NCBI RefSeq assembly: GCF_042683045.1
Contig: NZ_JBHUIT010000017.1
Coordinates: 264,306-328,305, forward strand
Reading direction: 5' to 3'
DNA from: Luteolibacter algae
Lineage (GTDB): Bacteria > Verrucomicrobiota > Verrucomicrobiia > Verrucomicrobiales > Akkermansiaceae
Length of the DNA: 64,000 bases
This document shows, in pieces, positions 34,248 to 43,809 of this stretch. The position numbers and the translations under genes are program-made. The stretch's first letter is position 1. The number at the start of each line of letters is the position of its first letter. Under the pieces are notes generated by a model that was not told the origin of the DNA, did not search any database, and saw only the letters and a program-made list of their open reading frames with translations.

Positions 34248-36425
34248 ATGAGAAGTTGGGCATCGCGCATGAAAGGAGAAAAGGAGGTATATAGAGACGG
34301 GGATGGCCGCCGGAGGGATGTCAGACGGCTCATGCTAACACTCGCGTGTGCTGCCATTCTGATGTGCGGCTGCCTGGTTCTCAATGGTGTGACGTGGGAA
34401 CGGCTCCAGGAAAGCTCTCACCAGCAATCGCTTGTCATGGAGCGGATGGCGCAGACTTCGGTAGTCCTGACCGTCCTCCAGGATATCGAGCTCGGCGATA
34501 GGGGCTATCTGATTAGTGGCAACCCGAATGACCTGGAAGTTTTCGATGAAGCCCGGAACAAGTTCACTGAAGAATGGGTCCGGTTGATCGAAGTGGAAAA
34601 GCAGGATGAGGGAGGAATTACCCACATCGAGGAGCTACGAAAAGCATCGGAAGAGCTGATCCAGCTCGCGATCAAATCCGTTTTTGTGCGGCAACAGGAA
34701 GGCTATGATGAGGCACGGACAATGTTTTCCGAAGGCGCTCATCGCGTCGCCATGGCACATGTGAAGCAGCTGGTCGTGGACCATATGGATTCCCTTAGTG
34801 CAAAAGCCCGCAGCCGGAGAGAAACTACGGAAAAGGATTTCCAGGCAGGCCTGGCAACTTCGATGGCAATGGGGCTCCTGGCTCTCGGTATGGGTGGCAT
34901 CTCGCTATTTCTCCTAAGGCGGGTCCTGAGGGAAATGAAACGCTCTGAGCGCTACGCCATCAGCATGCTGCGCGCGGAGGAATCCAAACGGCAGAAAGAT
35001 GTCTTCCTCGCGATGATGAGTCATGAGATCCGCACTCCGCTAAATGCTATCATCGGGTTCGGGCAACTGGCCCAGCAAGAGGAACTCGGTGATGCGGCGA
35101 AGCGCTATGTGAAATCCATTCTGGAAGGCGGTAATGCGCTCGTCGTCCTCATCAATGACATCCTGGATCTTTCGAAGCTGGAAGCCGGGCGTATGAAGCT
35201 TTCCCCGGAGCCCACGGATATACGCGATCTTCTGGGCTTTATGGAACGGCTTTTTCAGGAGACCTGTATGGCGAAAGGCATACGTCTGATCGTTTCGTAT
35301 GACGAAAATTTGCCGAAATCCCTTCTACTTGATGCTGCAAGGCTCCGGCAGGTGCTGATGAATCTCATAGGAAATGCGGTGAAGTTTACCGAAGAGGGAA
35401 GTGTGCAGGTATCGATAACATCGGAGCGATCCACCTCGGATTCAAATAAATGGAATATCGATATCAAGGTCCAGGATACAGGGAAAGGAATGGCGAAGGA
35501 GGAGGTTGATCACATTTTCGAGGCCTTTTTCCAAACCTCAGGCACGAGCAAGGCAAATACCCAGGGAACGGGGCTTGGGCTCAGTATCGTTAAGCGTTTC
35601 GTTGAGCTTATGGGCGGACAAATTCGTGTGAAGACCGGTCTGGATGAGGGCTCCACGTTCCATATTTCCCTTCCCGATTGTGCGATGAGCTCGCGCGTGG
35701 CGAGGGAAAGTCTCGAGCTGGTTAACGAGGTAGACTTCGATGAATTGGAGCGGGCGGTCATCCTGGCTGTGGACGATCACGAAACAAATCTTGAGCTGAT
35801 TCGCGAGATCTTCCGCGGTAGCTCCCATGTCGTCATTACCGCAAAGAACGGGCAGGAAGCCTTGGAAAAAATCGAGGCCGAGAAGCCGAATGTCGTGCTG
35901 ATGGATCTGCGGATGCCAGTTATGGACGGCCCGACGGCAGCGGCAAGAATCAAGGAAATGGAAAATCTGGGAAACCTCCCGATTATCGCGATCACCGCTG
36001 GCAGTTTGCCTGGAGAGAGCGAACGTATGGCTGCAAGCAGTGCGTTTGATACCTCATTGAGAAAGCCATTTTCCCGGAATGAATTGTTTGAGACACTTTC
36101 CATGTTTCTGGAAGTCCGCTCGGAAAAACTGGATAGCATGCCTCATCCGGTGAGCAAGGTCAGCAGCTCGTTGATGAAGAAGCTTCAGGTCTTGCTGGAA
36201 AATGAATGGGTGGAAATCCGTGGAAGGATGATCGTTTCCGAGGTGGTGGAATTTGCCCAGCAATTATCTGTCTTGGCGGACTCGGAAGATGCCCAGTCTC
36301 TGGCAGAATATGCGGGGAAGCTCAATGAAGCAGCTGCAAGCTACTCGTTCACGCGAATGGAAACAGAGCTCGCGGGATTCCCGAGCCTGGTGGAAGAACT
36401 GAGTGTTTTGGAGGAAGACGAATAA
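34248..36425 (+). CDS. Hybrid sensor histidine kinase with CHASE3-like sensor and receiver domain
   Basis: The 725-aa protein has a membrane helix near residue 30-48, an extracytoplasmic helical sensor (about 55-200; QDIELGDRGYLISGNPNDLE fits CHASE3), and a second helix near 205-225. HisKA follows, with H259 in MMSHEIRTPLNAIIGFG. The ATPase domain has LMNLIGNAVKFT, DTGKGM and GTGLGLSI. A receiver (about 505-620, D553 in VVLMDLRMPVMDG) and a C-terminal helical region that could be an HPt-like remnant come last. CHASE3 ligands are unknown. A start at 34269 is possible. It is divergent from the stress operon and three bases before the next gene. Confidence 0.93.
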   Translation: MRSWASRMKGEKEVYRDGDGRRRDVRRLMLTLACAAILMCGCLVLNGVTWERLQESSHQQSLVMERMAQTSVVLTVLQDIELGDRGYLISGNPNDLEVFDEARNKFTEEWVRLIEVEKQDEGGITHIEELRKASEELIQLAIKSVFVRQQEGYDEARTMFSEGAHRVAMAHVKQLVVDHMDSLSAKARSRRETTEKDFQAGLATSMAMGLLALGMGGISLFLLRRVLREMKRSERYAISMLRAEESKRQKDVFLAMMSHEIRTPLNAIIGFGQLAQQEELGDAAKRYVKSILEGGNALVVLINDILDLSKLEAGRMKLSPEPTDIRDLLGFMERLFQETCMAKGIRLIVSYDENLPKSLLLDAARLRQVLMNLIGNAVKFTEEGSVQVSITSERSTSDSNKWNIDIKVQDTGKGMAKEEVDHIFEAFFQTSGTSKANTQGTGLGLSIVKRFVELMGGQIRVKTGLDEGSTFHISLPDCAMSSRVARESLELVNEVDFDELERAVILAVDDHETNLELIREIFRGSSHVVITAKNGQEALEKIEAEKPNVVLMDLRMPVMDGPTAAARIKEMENLGNLPIIAITAGSLPGESERMAASSAFDTSLRKPFSRNELFETLSMFLEVRSEKLDSMPHPVSKVSSSLMKKLQVLLENEWVEIRGRMIVSEVVEFAQQLSVLADSEDAQSLAEYAGKLNEAAASYSFTRMETELAGFPSLVEELSVLEEDE

Positions 36426-36428
36426 ATT

Positions 36429-37541
36429 ATGCCGGGACAGCAATTACATCGAAAAAACACAATTCTAATGGTGGATGATCACGAGGAAAATCTTCGTATC
36501 ATCGCAGGAGTTCTCGGGCCCCATGGCTATGATCTGATGCCCGCGCTTAACGCCACCCAGGTCTTTGAGAGGATGGCCAGCCGCGTGCCTGATTTGATTC
36601 TGCTTGATGTCGTTTTACCCGACATGAACGGAATTGAAATTTGCCGCAGGCTGAAACAGAACGAAAAGTGGAACGAGATTCCTGTGATTTTCCTCTCTGC
36701 GGCGGACGATAAAAGTCTTGTTGTTGAGGCTCTCGAGAGTGGGGGCGTGGATTATATTTCCAAACCTTTCAACCAAGCGGAGCTGATAAGCCGGGTGCGG
36801 ACACATCTTCTTTTGAAACAAACCCGTGATGATCTGGCGCTTCTGGCAGCGGACAAAGATGAGCTACTGCGGGTGATGGCGCACGATTTCAAAAACCAGC
36901 TCAGCGGTGTTCTGATGAGCGCCAAGCTGCTTCTTGAGCGTAAGGAATCCGCAGCTCTTCCCGAGCGTTCACTGAAGCTTATCCGGAATATGTGGGAATC
37001 GAGTGACCGGATGATGGGCTTCCTGAAATCATTCTTGGCCAATCAGGGCGCACGCAGACAATCGCTCGAAGTGCGTCCCGTGGACCTTGAGGAGTTGATT
37101 TCCAGTTGCATCGCCGAGGTGGAACCCAGTGCACTGGTAAAAGGAACAAAAATCAAACGGGCGAAGGGGGAAGGCGTTGGTAAAGTGCTGATGGATTCAA
37201 ACGCCGGCCGCCAGGTGATCGGCAACTTGATCGAAAATGCGATTAAATTCTGCCCCATGCGATCCGAGGTATGCATCAGCACTTCCCTGGGAGATAGTGG
37301 GATGGCACTGATCGAAGTCGTGGATAACGGCCCGGGATTCACACCCGAGGATCGAACTAGGATGTTTGAGCGCTACTCGCGCCTGAGCGCCCGACCCAGT
37401 GGAGGAGAGCCAAGCACAGGCTTGGGCTTGTTTATTGTGAAATCACTCGTATTGGCAATGGGGGGACGGATTCGTCTCGCGGATGATGAACCCGGTGAAA
37501 AGGGTGCTAGATTCCTTTTAGAATTTAAAATAGCAGACTGA
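36429..37541 (+). CDS. Receiver-histidine kinase (second relay component)
   Basis: The 370-aa soluble protein joins an N-terminal receiver (D60 in LILLDVVLPDMNG; K/T features in FLSAADDKS and YISKPF) to a kinase core. The H box is VMAHDFKNQLSGVL with H152, and the ATPase region has IGNLIENAIKF, DNGPGF and STGLGLFIVKSL. Such proteins take a phosphate from a hybrid kinase and act on a further regulator. It lies between the hybrid kinase and the NtrC-type gene, with one base to the latter, so the three form one relay operon. Confidence 0.93.
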   Translation: MPGQQLHRKNTILMVDDHEENLRIIAGVLGPHGYDLMPALNATQVFERMASRVPDLILLDVVLPDMNGIEICRRLKQNEKWNEIPVIFLSAADDKSLVVEALESGGVDYISKPFNQAELISRVRTHLLLKQTRDDLALLAADKDELLRVMAHDFKNQLSGVLMSAKLLLERKESAALPERSLKLIRNMWESSDRMMGFLKSFLANQGARRQSLEVRPVDLEELISSCIAEVEPSALVKGTKIKRAKGEGVGKVLMDSNAGRQVIGNLIENAIKFCPMRSEVCISTSLGDSGMALIEVVDNGPGFTPEDRTRMFERYSRLSARPSGGEPSTGLGLFIVKSLVLAMGGRIRLADDEPGEKGARFLLEFKIAD

Positions 37542-37542
37542 G

Positions 37543-38895
37543 ATGGACATATTGGTAATTGATGACGATGAGGCAATCCGCGATGCGGCGGTGCAGTTGA
37601 TAGAAGATTGCGATCACTATGCGGAAGGCGCGGAGGATTCGACGTTGGCGATGGAGGCACTGAAGCTATCCACTTTCGATGTGGTCCTTCTTGACCTTTA
37701 TTTGCGGGGTGAAAACGGCCTGGATGTTTTAGCAAAGATCAAGGAACGCTACCCGAAGGTTTCCGTTATCATGATAACCGGTATGGGCTCCATTCCGGAC
37801 GCGGTTAAAGCCACCCAGCTGGGTGCATTGGATTTTCTGGAAAAACCGTTCTCCCGCGAGCAATTTGCGATGATTCTACAGCGGGTGAAGCGTCATCGGC
37901 AGCTTGAGGTCAAAGTAGAAGAACTCAAGGAAGAGGTCGCCACTCATCAGCCACAGGGCACTTACGAATCAAAATCCCCTGTGGTGAGGGATGCGTTGGA
38001 TGTCCTTTTCCGAGCAGCGGGCTCGACGGCGTCGATATTGCTCTTGGGTGAAAGCGGAACGGGGAAGAGCATGATTGCCAAGGAAATCCATGCCCGTAGC
38101 ACGAGAAAGAACAAGCCGTTCGTAACCGTGAACTGTCCGGCTCTCAGCAAGGAATTATTGGAAAGTGAACTCTTCGGGCACGTCAAAGGAGCGTTTACCG
38201 GCGCACTGCGTGATACAAGGGGCAAGGTCCACGCGGCGGATGGCGGCACCCTGTTTCTCGATGAAATTGGGGAACTCCCGAAGGAACTCCAGCCGAAGCT
38301 TCTCAGATTACTCCAGGAATGGGAATATGAGCGGGTAGGGGATACCAAAACCTATAAGGCAGATGTCCGGATTATTGCCGCGACGAATCGCGATCTAGCC
38401 GACGAAGTGAAGAACGGCGAGTTCCGGGAGGATCTATATTTCCGCTTGAATGTGATCTCGGTGGCGCTTCCGTCACTGCGCGACAGACGTGAGGACCTAC
38501 TCCATTTCGCCGAACAGTATTTGACGTTTTTTGCCAAACAATACCGGAAAGAGGTGAGAGAATTCTCTCCTTCGGCTAAGGAAGCTGTGATGCGTTACCC
38601 ATGGCCGGGGAACTTGCGGGAAATGAGAAACGCGATCGAACGGGCAGTGATCCTTGCCCAGGGCCCGAACATTGATACCGGTGACCTTCCTGCCATGAAC
38701 GCAGGAATCTCCGTAAGCAATACGGCGGATGGCGATGGCCCCTGGATCGGAGGGGAATTCTCAATGGAGGAAATAGAAGAGTCCCACATGCTGAAGGTCC
38801 TGGAGACGACTTCGACGCTTTCACGTGCTGCGGAGATTCTGGGAATCAATGAGGCCACCCTCTATCGGAAACGAAAACGGCTTGGATTGAAGTAA
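37543..38895 (+). CDS. NtrC-family sigma-54-dependent response regulator
   Basis: The 450-aa activator has a receiver (D51 in VVLLDLYLRGENG), a linker, an AAA+ domain with Walker A GESGTGKS (169-176), the sigma-54 contact motif GAFTGA (216-221), and Walker B-like TLFLDEIGEL, then a C-terminal Fis-type HTH (LSRAAEILGINEATLYRKRK). It binds enhancer DNA and drives open-complex formation by sigma-54 RNA polymerase. It is last in the relay operon and has a terminator right after. The target may include the divergent stress operon (inference). Confidence 0.96.
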   Translation: MDILVIDDDEAIRDAAVQLIEDCDHYAEGAEDSTLAMEALKLSTFDVVLLDLYLRGENGLDVLAKIKERYPKVSVIMITGMGSIPDAVKATQLGALDFLEKPFSREQFAMILQRVKRHRQLEVKVEELKEEVATHQPQGTYESKSPVVRDALDVLFRAAGSTASILLLGESGTGKSMIAKEIHARSTRKNKPFVTVNCPALSKELLESELFGHVKGAFTGALRDTRGKVHAADGGTLFLDEIGELPKELQPKLLRLLQEWEYERVGDTKTYKADVRIIAATNRDLADEVKNGEFREDLYFRLNVISVALPSLRDRREDLLHFAEQYLTFFAKQYRKEVREFSPSAKEAVMRYPWPGNLREMRNAIERAVILAQGPNIDTGDLPAMNAGISVSNTADGDGPWIGGEFSMEEIEESHMLKVLETTSTLSRAAEILGINEATLYRKRKRLGLK

Positions 38896-38907
38896 CTTTG
38901 TGACATG

Positions 38908-38943
38908 AAAAAGGCTGGGTGATGAATCATCCCAGCCTTTTTG
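38908..38943. terminator. Bidirectional terminator between the NtrC gene and nuoK
   Basis: Hairpin with arms AAAAAGGCTGGG and CCCAGCCTTTTT around an 11-base loop, with T-runs on both strands. It sits between two convergent operons, so it can serve both. Confidence 0.9.
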
Positions 38944-38990
38944 TTAATCATTATTGACGCCTTGGAGCGCTAATCCCGGTGTCAACGCGG

Positions 38991-39308
38991 TTATCCTTTG
39001 AGCGATACCAGCTCGTCGGTATGTATGGTCTGTCGTGCGCGATAAAGCGCTACAATGATTGCCAGGCCAACAGCAACTTCAGCCGCGGCCACCGTGATGA
39101 CGAAAAAGACCAGCATCTGACCATCGTAATCAGGCAGACCGTTTACTGTGTTGTGACGGGAAAAGGCGACGAGCGAAAGGTTTGCAGCGCTGAGCATGAG
39201 CTCCAGGCACATGAAAACGATAATAATGTTTCGACGGAGCACCACTCCGGCAAGGCCGATGGAGAATAGCAGGCCGGAGACGAGAAGGTAGTCGTTAAGA
39301 GCAGGCAT
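38991..39308 (-). CDS. nuoK: NADH-quinone oxidoreductase subunit K
   Basis: NuoK is a small proton-pumping subunit in the membrane arm of complex I. The 105-aa product has three hydrophobic helices and the family pattern IGLAGVVLRRNIIIVFMCLELMLSAANL, given here in two parts: the RRNIIIVFMCLELM segment with the conserved Glu, and AAEVAVGLAIIVALYR near the end. It is the last gene of nuoGHIJK and is followed by a terminator; nuoL-N do not follow. Confidence 0.94.
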   Translation of the reverse strand: MPALNDYLLVSGLLFSIGLAGVVLRRNIIIVFMCLELMLSAANLSLVAFSRHNTVNGLPDYDGQMLVFFVITVAAAEVAVGLAIIVALYRARQTIHTDELVSLKG

Positions 39309-39344
39309 AGGATTCAGATATCAAAGAAATATTCCGGTAGGGAA

Positions 39345-39914
39345 TCAGTTGGTTTGACGCTTCGAAAGGACAACAACTCCCACAGTCGAGACGAGAAGAA
39401 GAACGCCGAGTATTTGCAGGGGAAGATTGTATTGGGTAAAGAGTGTGTTACCGATCAGGTGGATGTCGGGAAGCTGTCCGCTATTGAGCGCTTCAGCGAT
39501 CTTCGGGCTGCTTTGCTCGTATCCGACTGCAGCTGCGGAAAGCGTTTCCTGGTCGAGGGAAGGTGCCTTTTGATTTGGTAGCTTGTGTGAAAGGACTCCG
39601 ACGAGCTGAATGAAAAAAGCACCGACCAAAACTAGCCCGGCTGCCAGTGGAGCGTAGCTTTGTGCCCGCTTTTGCTCATCTTTGAGATCCAGCAGCATAA
39701 TGATGAAGAGGAACAGGACCATCACCGCTCCCGAATAAACGAGAATCTGGATGACACCCACGAAGAATGCGGACAGTCCGACGAATAACGCTGCAAGGCC
39801 GACAAAACTGGTGACCATCGCAAGGGCGCTGGAAACCGGATTGCGAAATGCGATGACGGCACATGCTCCGATGAGCATGATTGTGGAAAATAGCCAAAAG
39901 AGATAGGAGGGCAT
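39345..39914 (-). CDS. nuoJ: NADH-quinone oxidoreductase subunit J
   Basis: The 189-aa product from the ATG at 39914 has five hydrophobic helices and the family motif FFVGVIQILVYSGAVMVLFLF, quoted here as VIQILVYSGAVMVLFLF, the pi-bulge helix region of NuoJ. The longer frame to 39974 overlaps nuoI and is not used. It is the fourth gene of the operon, 41 bases after nuoI and 36 before nuoK. Confidence 0.92.
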   Translation of the reverse strand: MPSYLFWLFSTIMLIGACAVIAFRNPVSSALAMVTSFVGLAALFVGLSAFFVGVIQILVYSGAVMVLFLFIIMLLDLKDEQKRAQSYAPLAAGLVLVGAFFIQLVGVLSHKLPNQKAPSLDQETLSAAAVGYEQSSPKIAEALNSGQLPDIHLIGNTLFTQYNLPLQILGVLLLVSTVGVVVLSKRQTN

Positions 39915-39955
39915 GGAAGATGATTTTAGAAATTCGGGAGATTTAGAATGGCTGT

Positions 39956-40522
39956 CTATTTGAGTTCGTTCCATTTGTTGACGAGACCAACCCGGGTTCC
40001 GCCGATTTCGTAGAGTTTCTCTTTGTTGTGGACCATTGCCGCACGCGAGGTGCCTGTGATGAGATAGTCTTTACGCAGGAAAATTGCTTGCTCCGGACAA
40101 ACTTCCTCGCACATTCCGCAGTAAATACAGCGAATCATGTCGATATCGAACTCCAAGGGACGTTTTTCGACCTTTGACCACTTGTCATCCGCGGGAATTT
40201 CCGAAGGAGTGATCTTGATCGCCTTTGGAGGGCATATAAACTCGCAGAGCTGACAGGAGACGCAGCGTTCGCGCCCTTGTTCGTCTGTAACGAGAGTAGG
40301 AGCACCGCGGTAGTATTCCGGCATTTGGTCATCCCAGCGTTGCTCCGGAAACTGCATGGTGACACCCAGCCCGGAGGATTTAAGGGATTTTGAACCCGGC
40401 GATTTCCCGCGCAACGATTTGATTGCGTGGGTCATCGTCAGGAAAAAGCCTTTGAATAACGCACCGAAATAAATTTTTTCGCCGGCGTCGAGTTTCGGAC
40501 GGGTGAGCTTGATAGTAGGCAT
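39956..40522 (-). CDS. nuoI: NADH-quinone oxidoreductase subunit I
   Basis: NuoI carries the two 4Fe-4S clusters N6a and N6b that pass electrons toward quinone. The 188-aa product has both ferredoxin motifs in order: CVSCQLCEFICP and CIYCGMCEEVCP. An N-terminal amphipathic part precedes them. It is the third gene of the nuoGHIJK run. Confidence 0.96.
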   Translation of the reverse strand: MPTIKLTRPKLDAGEKIYFGALFKGFFLTMTHAIKSLRGKSPGSKSLKSSGLGVTMQFPEQRWDDQMPEYYRGAPTLVTDEQGRERCVSCQLCEFICPPKAIKITPSEIPADDKWSKVEKRPLEFDIDMIRCIYCGMCEEVCPEQAIFLRKDYLITGTSRAAMVHNKEKLYEIGGTRVGLVNKWNELK

Positions 40523-40572
40523 TGGGAAAAGGGAAATTGGTCAGTTAGTGAAAAACCGAGGGAAATAGAAGA

Positions 40573-41832
40573 TTAAGCGCGGAGGATTTTTGCCGCTGGC
40601 TCCGAGACTTTGGCTACCCAGATAACCGCCGCAGTCACCACTGCGAGCAAGAGCAGCCCGATGACAAGAATTGTGGCAGTTAGTTCAGGCGCCGCGATGA
40701 TCAAAGCTGCCAGAAACACGTTGATAAGAGCTGCCTCGAAGAAGATCACCCAACCGAGCTTCATGAGCTGATCATACCGGAAGCGTGGAACTGTCCAGCG
40801 AACCAGAATGAAGAATAGGATGAAGGCGAGGAGTTTGGTAAGGAAGATCCCAACGTGGATAAATCCACCGATCTGGAAATCACCGATAGAGAACCCGGCG
40901 ATATGCTTATCCAAAGTGAAACCGGCGGACCAGCCGCCAAGGAACAATGTGATGATCAGCGCCGAGCCGATAACCATCGCTGCGTATTCACCCATAAAAA
41001 AGAGCGCGAATTTCATGGAGGAATACTCCGTGTGGTAGCCACCTACAAGCTCGGTCTCGCACTCAGGAAGGTCGAAGGGCATACGGTTAGTTTCGGCAAA
41101 GATGGAGACCGTGAAGATAACAAAGGCAATGAATGCCGGGATCCAGAAAAGAGCTGTCTGAAGAGAGGGCAGCGATAGTTCACCATTCGTCCAGAAGGGG
41201 AGCAACAGCCATCCGTTGTCTGCCTGGGCTTGAACAATATTGTTAAGATTCAAATCTCCGTAAAAAAGCAGAACAGGAACGATGGAGAGTCCCAGGCAAA
41301 TCTCGTAGGAAATCATCTGCGCGGTCGAGCGGACCCCACCAATGAAGGGGAATTTGGAGTTGGATGACCAGCCGGCGAGGGTAATCCCATACACCGTCAA
41401 AGAAGAGATCGCGAAAACAAACAAGGGCCCGATATCGATATCCGCAATCACCAGTTTTTCCGTGCGGCCGAATAGAGTGACATCGGGTCCGAATGGGACC
41501 ACGCAGACCGTAATGAGAGCGGGGACGACTGTTAAAGCGGGCGCCAGCCAGTAGAAGGCTTTTCTCACGTGATCCGGGGTGAAATCTTCTTTGAGGAAAA
41601 GCTTCAACCCATCCGCAATCGGCTGGACCAACCCGAAGAGATGAAAATCCTTTTTAGCTCCGAACAATGTCAGTGGGATACCGACCCGGTTGGGGCCAAC
41701 CCGGTCTTGGATAATCGCTGAAAAGCGGCGCTCGAAGTATACCGAAAGCGGCACGAGCGGGAGGACGACCATGAAAGTGAAAGCGACGATCTTGGTGATG
41801 ATGATCGCGAGATTGATGGCTAGTTCTGGCAT
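40573..41832 (-). CDS. nuoH: NADH-quinone oxidoreductase subunit H
   Basis: NuoH forms the quinone chamber at the junction of the two arms. The 419-aa product has about nine hydrophobic helices and the family signatures RRFSAIIQDRVGPNRVGI, WSSNSKFPFIGGVRSTAQMISYE (cited as GGVRSTAQMISYE) and the acidic FAETNRMPFDLPECETELVGG loop, here given as AETNRMPFDLPECE. Its length is slightly above the usual 325-350 because of extended loops and C-terminus. It is the second gene of the run. Confidence 0.95.
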   Translation of the reverse strand: MPELAINLAIIITKIVAFTFMVVLPLVPLSVYFERRFSAIIQDRVGPNRVGIPLTLFGAKKDFHLFGLVQPIADGLKLFLKEDFTPDHVRKAFYWLAPALTVVPALITVCVVPFGPDVTLFGRTEKLVIADIDIGPLFVFAISSLTVYGITLAGWSSNSKFPFIGGVRSTAQMISYEICLGLSIVPVLLFYGDLNLNNIVQAQADNGWLLLPFWTNGELSLPSLQTALFWIPAFIAFVIFTVSIFAETNRMPFDLPECETELVGGYHTEYSSMKFALFFMGEYAAMVIGSALIITLFLGGWSAGFTLDKHIAGFSIGDFQIGGFIHVGIFLTKLLAFILFFILVRWTVPRFRYDQLMKLGWVIFFEAALINVFLAALIIAAPELTATILVIGLLLLAVVTAAVIWVAKVSEPAAKILRA

Positions 41833-41885
41833 TTTCTGAAGAAGTGGAAAGTGATTCGGTAGCAGAGGGTGAAGTAGGAAATTTC

Positions 41886-43643
41886 CTATCCGTTGATGGT
41901 TCCGGCTGCCTTGCGTGCGCGCTCATTTTCAAGAAGCGCAATTTTATAATTGGTTTCAGTGATCACCGTGCCCAGATCACCGATCTTGGAAAGCGTCATT
42001 CCTTCGAAGGCGGAGACATTTTCAGAAAGACGTCTGAAAACATCTTCGATGAGATGGATTTCCGCCTGCTGGCCGGAGATTTCAGAGATCAGATCCCGGA
42101 GGATTTCCCAATCGTCTCTGGTTTGGAATGGTGGCTCTACCGCTCGATTGAGACGCTGGAGGCGCCCGGTCAAGTTAACCATCGACCCGCGCTTTTCAGA
42201 GAACGCTGCCCCGGGAAGAACGACATCCGCCTGGTTGGCGGTCGGGTTGGCAAGAAGTGAGGTCTGAAGAAGGAAATCAAGATTTGCGAGATCTGCCGCG
42301 GAGAAGCCTGCATCAGTGATCAAATCTTCGCCAAATACCAGCAATGCTTTGATTTGGCCACCCTGGACGCCGGAACGAATGGACGAGAGAGCATCATAAG
42401 GATCAATGGTATCAAGAATCAGCTTTGCTCCGGTCGTATTCGGGTTTCTATCTGCCGCGATAAGCAGACCATCAGGCTCACCCTTGCGGGCGACAAGTGA
42501 AAGATGTGGAGTGCCCAGGGTTTCGCGTAGCGCTTTCAGTAGGACGAGCTCCTCATTGGTCATGCGTCCGGAGCCAATGATGGCAACCTGGTCGGCGGGA
42601 ATTCCTTTTAAACGTGCAGCGGTAGCCGTAAGCGCATCGGGCCATGAGGTAACGGCATGGGCACCGTTGCTTTTCATCATGGGCTCGGTCAACCGGGCAT
42701 CGCTATCGATGTAGTGGAAATTCAGGCGATGCGAATCCGGCATCCATGCGGAGTTCACCTCATCATTCTGACGGGGAGTGATGCGATGAATGGTATTGCC
42801 CCGAGTGTGGATGACGATGTTGGTGCCTGTGCCGCAATTGACATCGATGGACGGGGTTTCCTTCAGGAACCAAACCCGCATTTGGAAACGGAAGTCATTG
42901 GAAGTGAGGGCTCCGACTGGGCAGATATCAGCGGTATTGAGGGAATAATTGGAATCCAACCTCCGGTTTGGATGAACCGTCAAAGTGGTGTGGGTGCCTC
43001 GCTGAGTGAAGCCCAGGACCGGATCTCCGGCCACTTCGTCCATAAACCGAATACAGCGGGAGCACATGATACAGCGCTCATCATCCAGACGAATGCGGGG
43101 ACCGATATCGACATTTTTCGGCTTTTTCACCTTCATGTCGACAAAGCGCGATACGCCACGGCCATACCCAACGGATTGTTCCTGCAGGCGGCATTCTCCG
43201 GCTTGATCGCAAATCGGGCAGTCGAGAGGGTGGTTGATGAGAAGGAACTCCATCACGCCCTCCCGGCATTTCTGGACCAGCTCACCGGTTGTGCGAATCC
43301 CCATGTTTTCTGCAACAGTATTGGCGCAGGAAATCGCCGGACGCGGCATCCAGCCGATCGGTTGATAGCCATCCTCGTCATAGGTAGGTTCTTGGCCCGG
43401 CATCGGCCGTGGAGGCATACCCATCTGCACAAGGCACATCCGGCAGTTTCCCGGAACGGAAAGCTTGGGATGATAGCAATAATAGGGAACGTCGACCTTC
43501 ACTTGGCGGCATGCCTCGATCATGCGGGTGCCTCGCGGGAATTGATACCACTTGCCATCGATTTGCACGTTCACCATGCCTTTTTCGGCGGCAATGTCTT
43601 TAGGTAGTTTGAGTTCTGCGGAGGCCGTAGGGGTATCGCTCAT
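41886..43643 (-). CDS. nuoG: NADH-quinone oxidoreductase subunit G (short form)
   Basis: NuoG carries Fe-S clusters in the soluble arm. The 585-aa product from the ATG at 43643 has the N-terminal 2Fe-2S ligands (PYYCYHPKLSVPGNCRMC), the His-Cys motif HPLDCPICDQAGEC and the CIMCSRCIRFMDE motif, followed by a molybdopterin-oxidoreductase-like domain without cofactor signatures. E. coli NuoG is about 900 aa, so this is a short form. The frame upstream to 43766 is not used. It is the first gene of the operon and is divergent from tlyA. Confidence 0.94.
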   Translation of the reverse strand: MSDTPTASAELKLPKDIAAEKGMVNVQIDGKWYQFPRGTRMIEACRQVKVDVPYYCYHPKLSVPGNCRMCLVQMGMPPRPMPGQEPTYDEDGYQPIGWMPRPAISCANTVAENMGIRTTGELVQKCREGVMEFLLINHPLDCPICDQAGECRLQEQSVGYGRGVSRFVDMKVKKPKNVDIGPRIRLDDERCIMCSRCIRFMDEVAGDPVLGFTQRGTHTTLTVHPNRRLDSNYSLNTADICPVGALTSNDFRFQMRVWFLKETPSIDVNCGTGTNIVIHTRGNTIHRITPRQNDEVNSAWMPDSHRLNFHYIDSDARLTEPMMKSNGAHAVTSWPDALTATAARLKGIPADQVAIIGSGRMTNEELVLLKALRETLGTPHLSLVARKGEPDGLLIAADRNPNTTGAKLILDTIDPYDALSSIRSGVQGGQIKALLVFGEDLITDAGFSAADLANLDFLLQTSLLANPTANQADVVLPGAAFSEKRGSMVNLTGRLQRLNRAVEPPFQTRDDWEILRDLISEISGQQAEIHLIEDVFRRLSENVSAFEGMTLSKIGDLGTVITETNYKIALLENERARKAAGTING

Positions 43644-43809
43644 GACTGGAAAATGAAAAAAAATGATAAGCCATTCGGCCTGCGCGGAATATGTCGATCT
43701 AATCGCTGGGCGGCAAGTGTGCTTTGTGAAATTTTTCACAAAGTGCGTGAACCGCAAAATCAGCATGGCGGAGGTTGAAACGGGAGACGAGGATGTCTAG
43801 AAAGTCTGT

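Noticed and set aside
42657..43607. Long open frame (316 codons, plus strand) inside nuoG
   Set aside because: It is fully antisense to nuoG, whose Fe-S motifs prove the minus strand; its composition fits a shadow.
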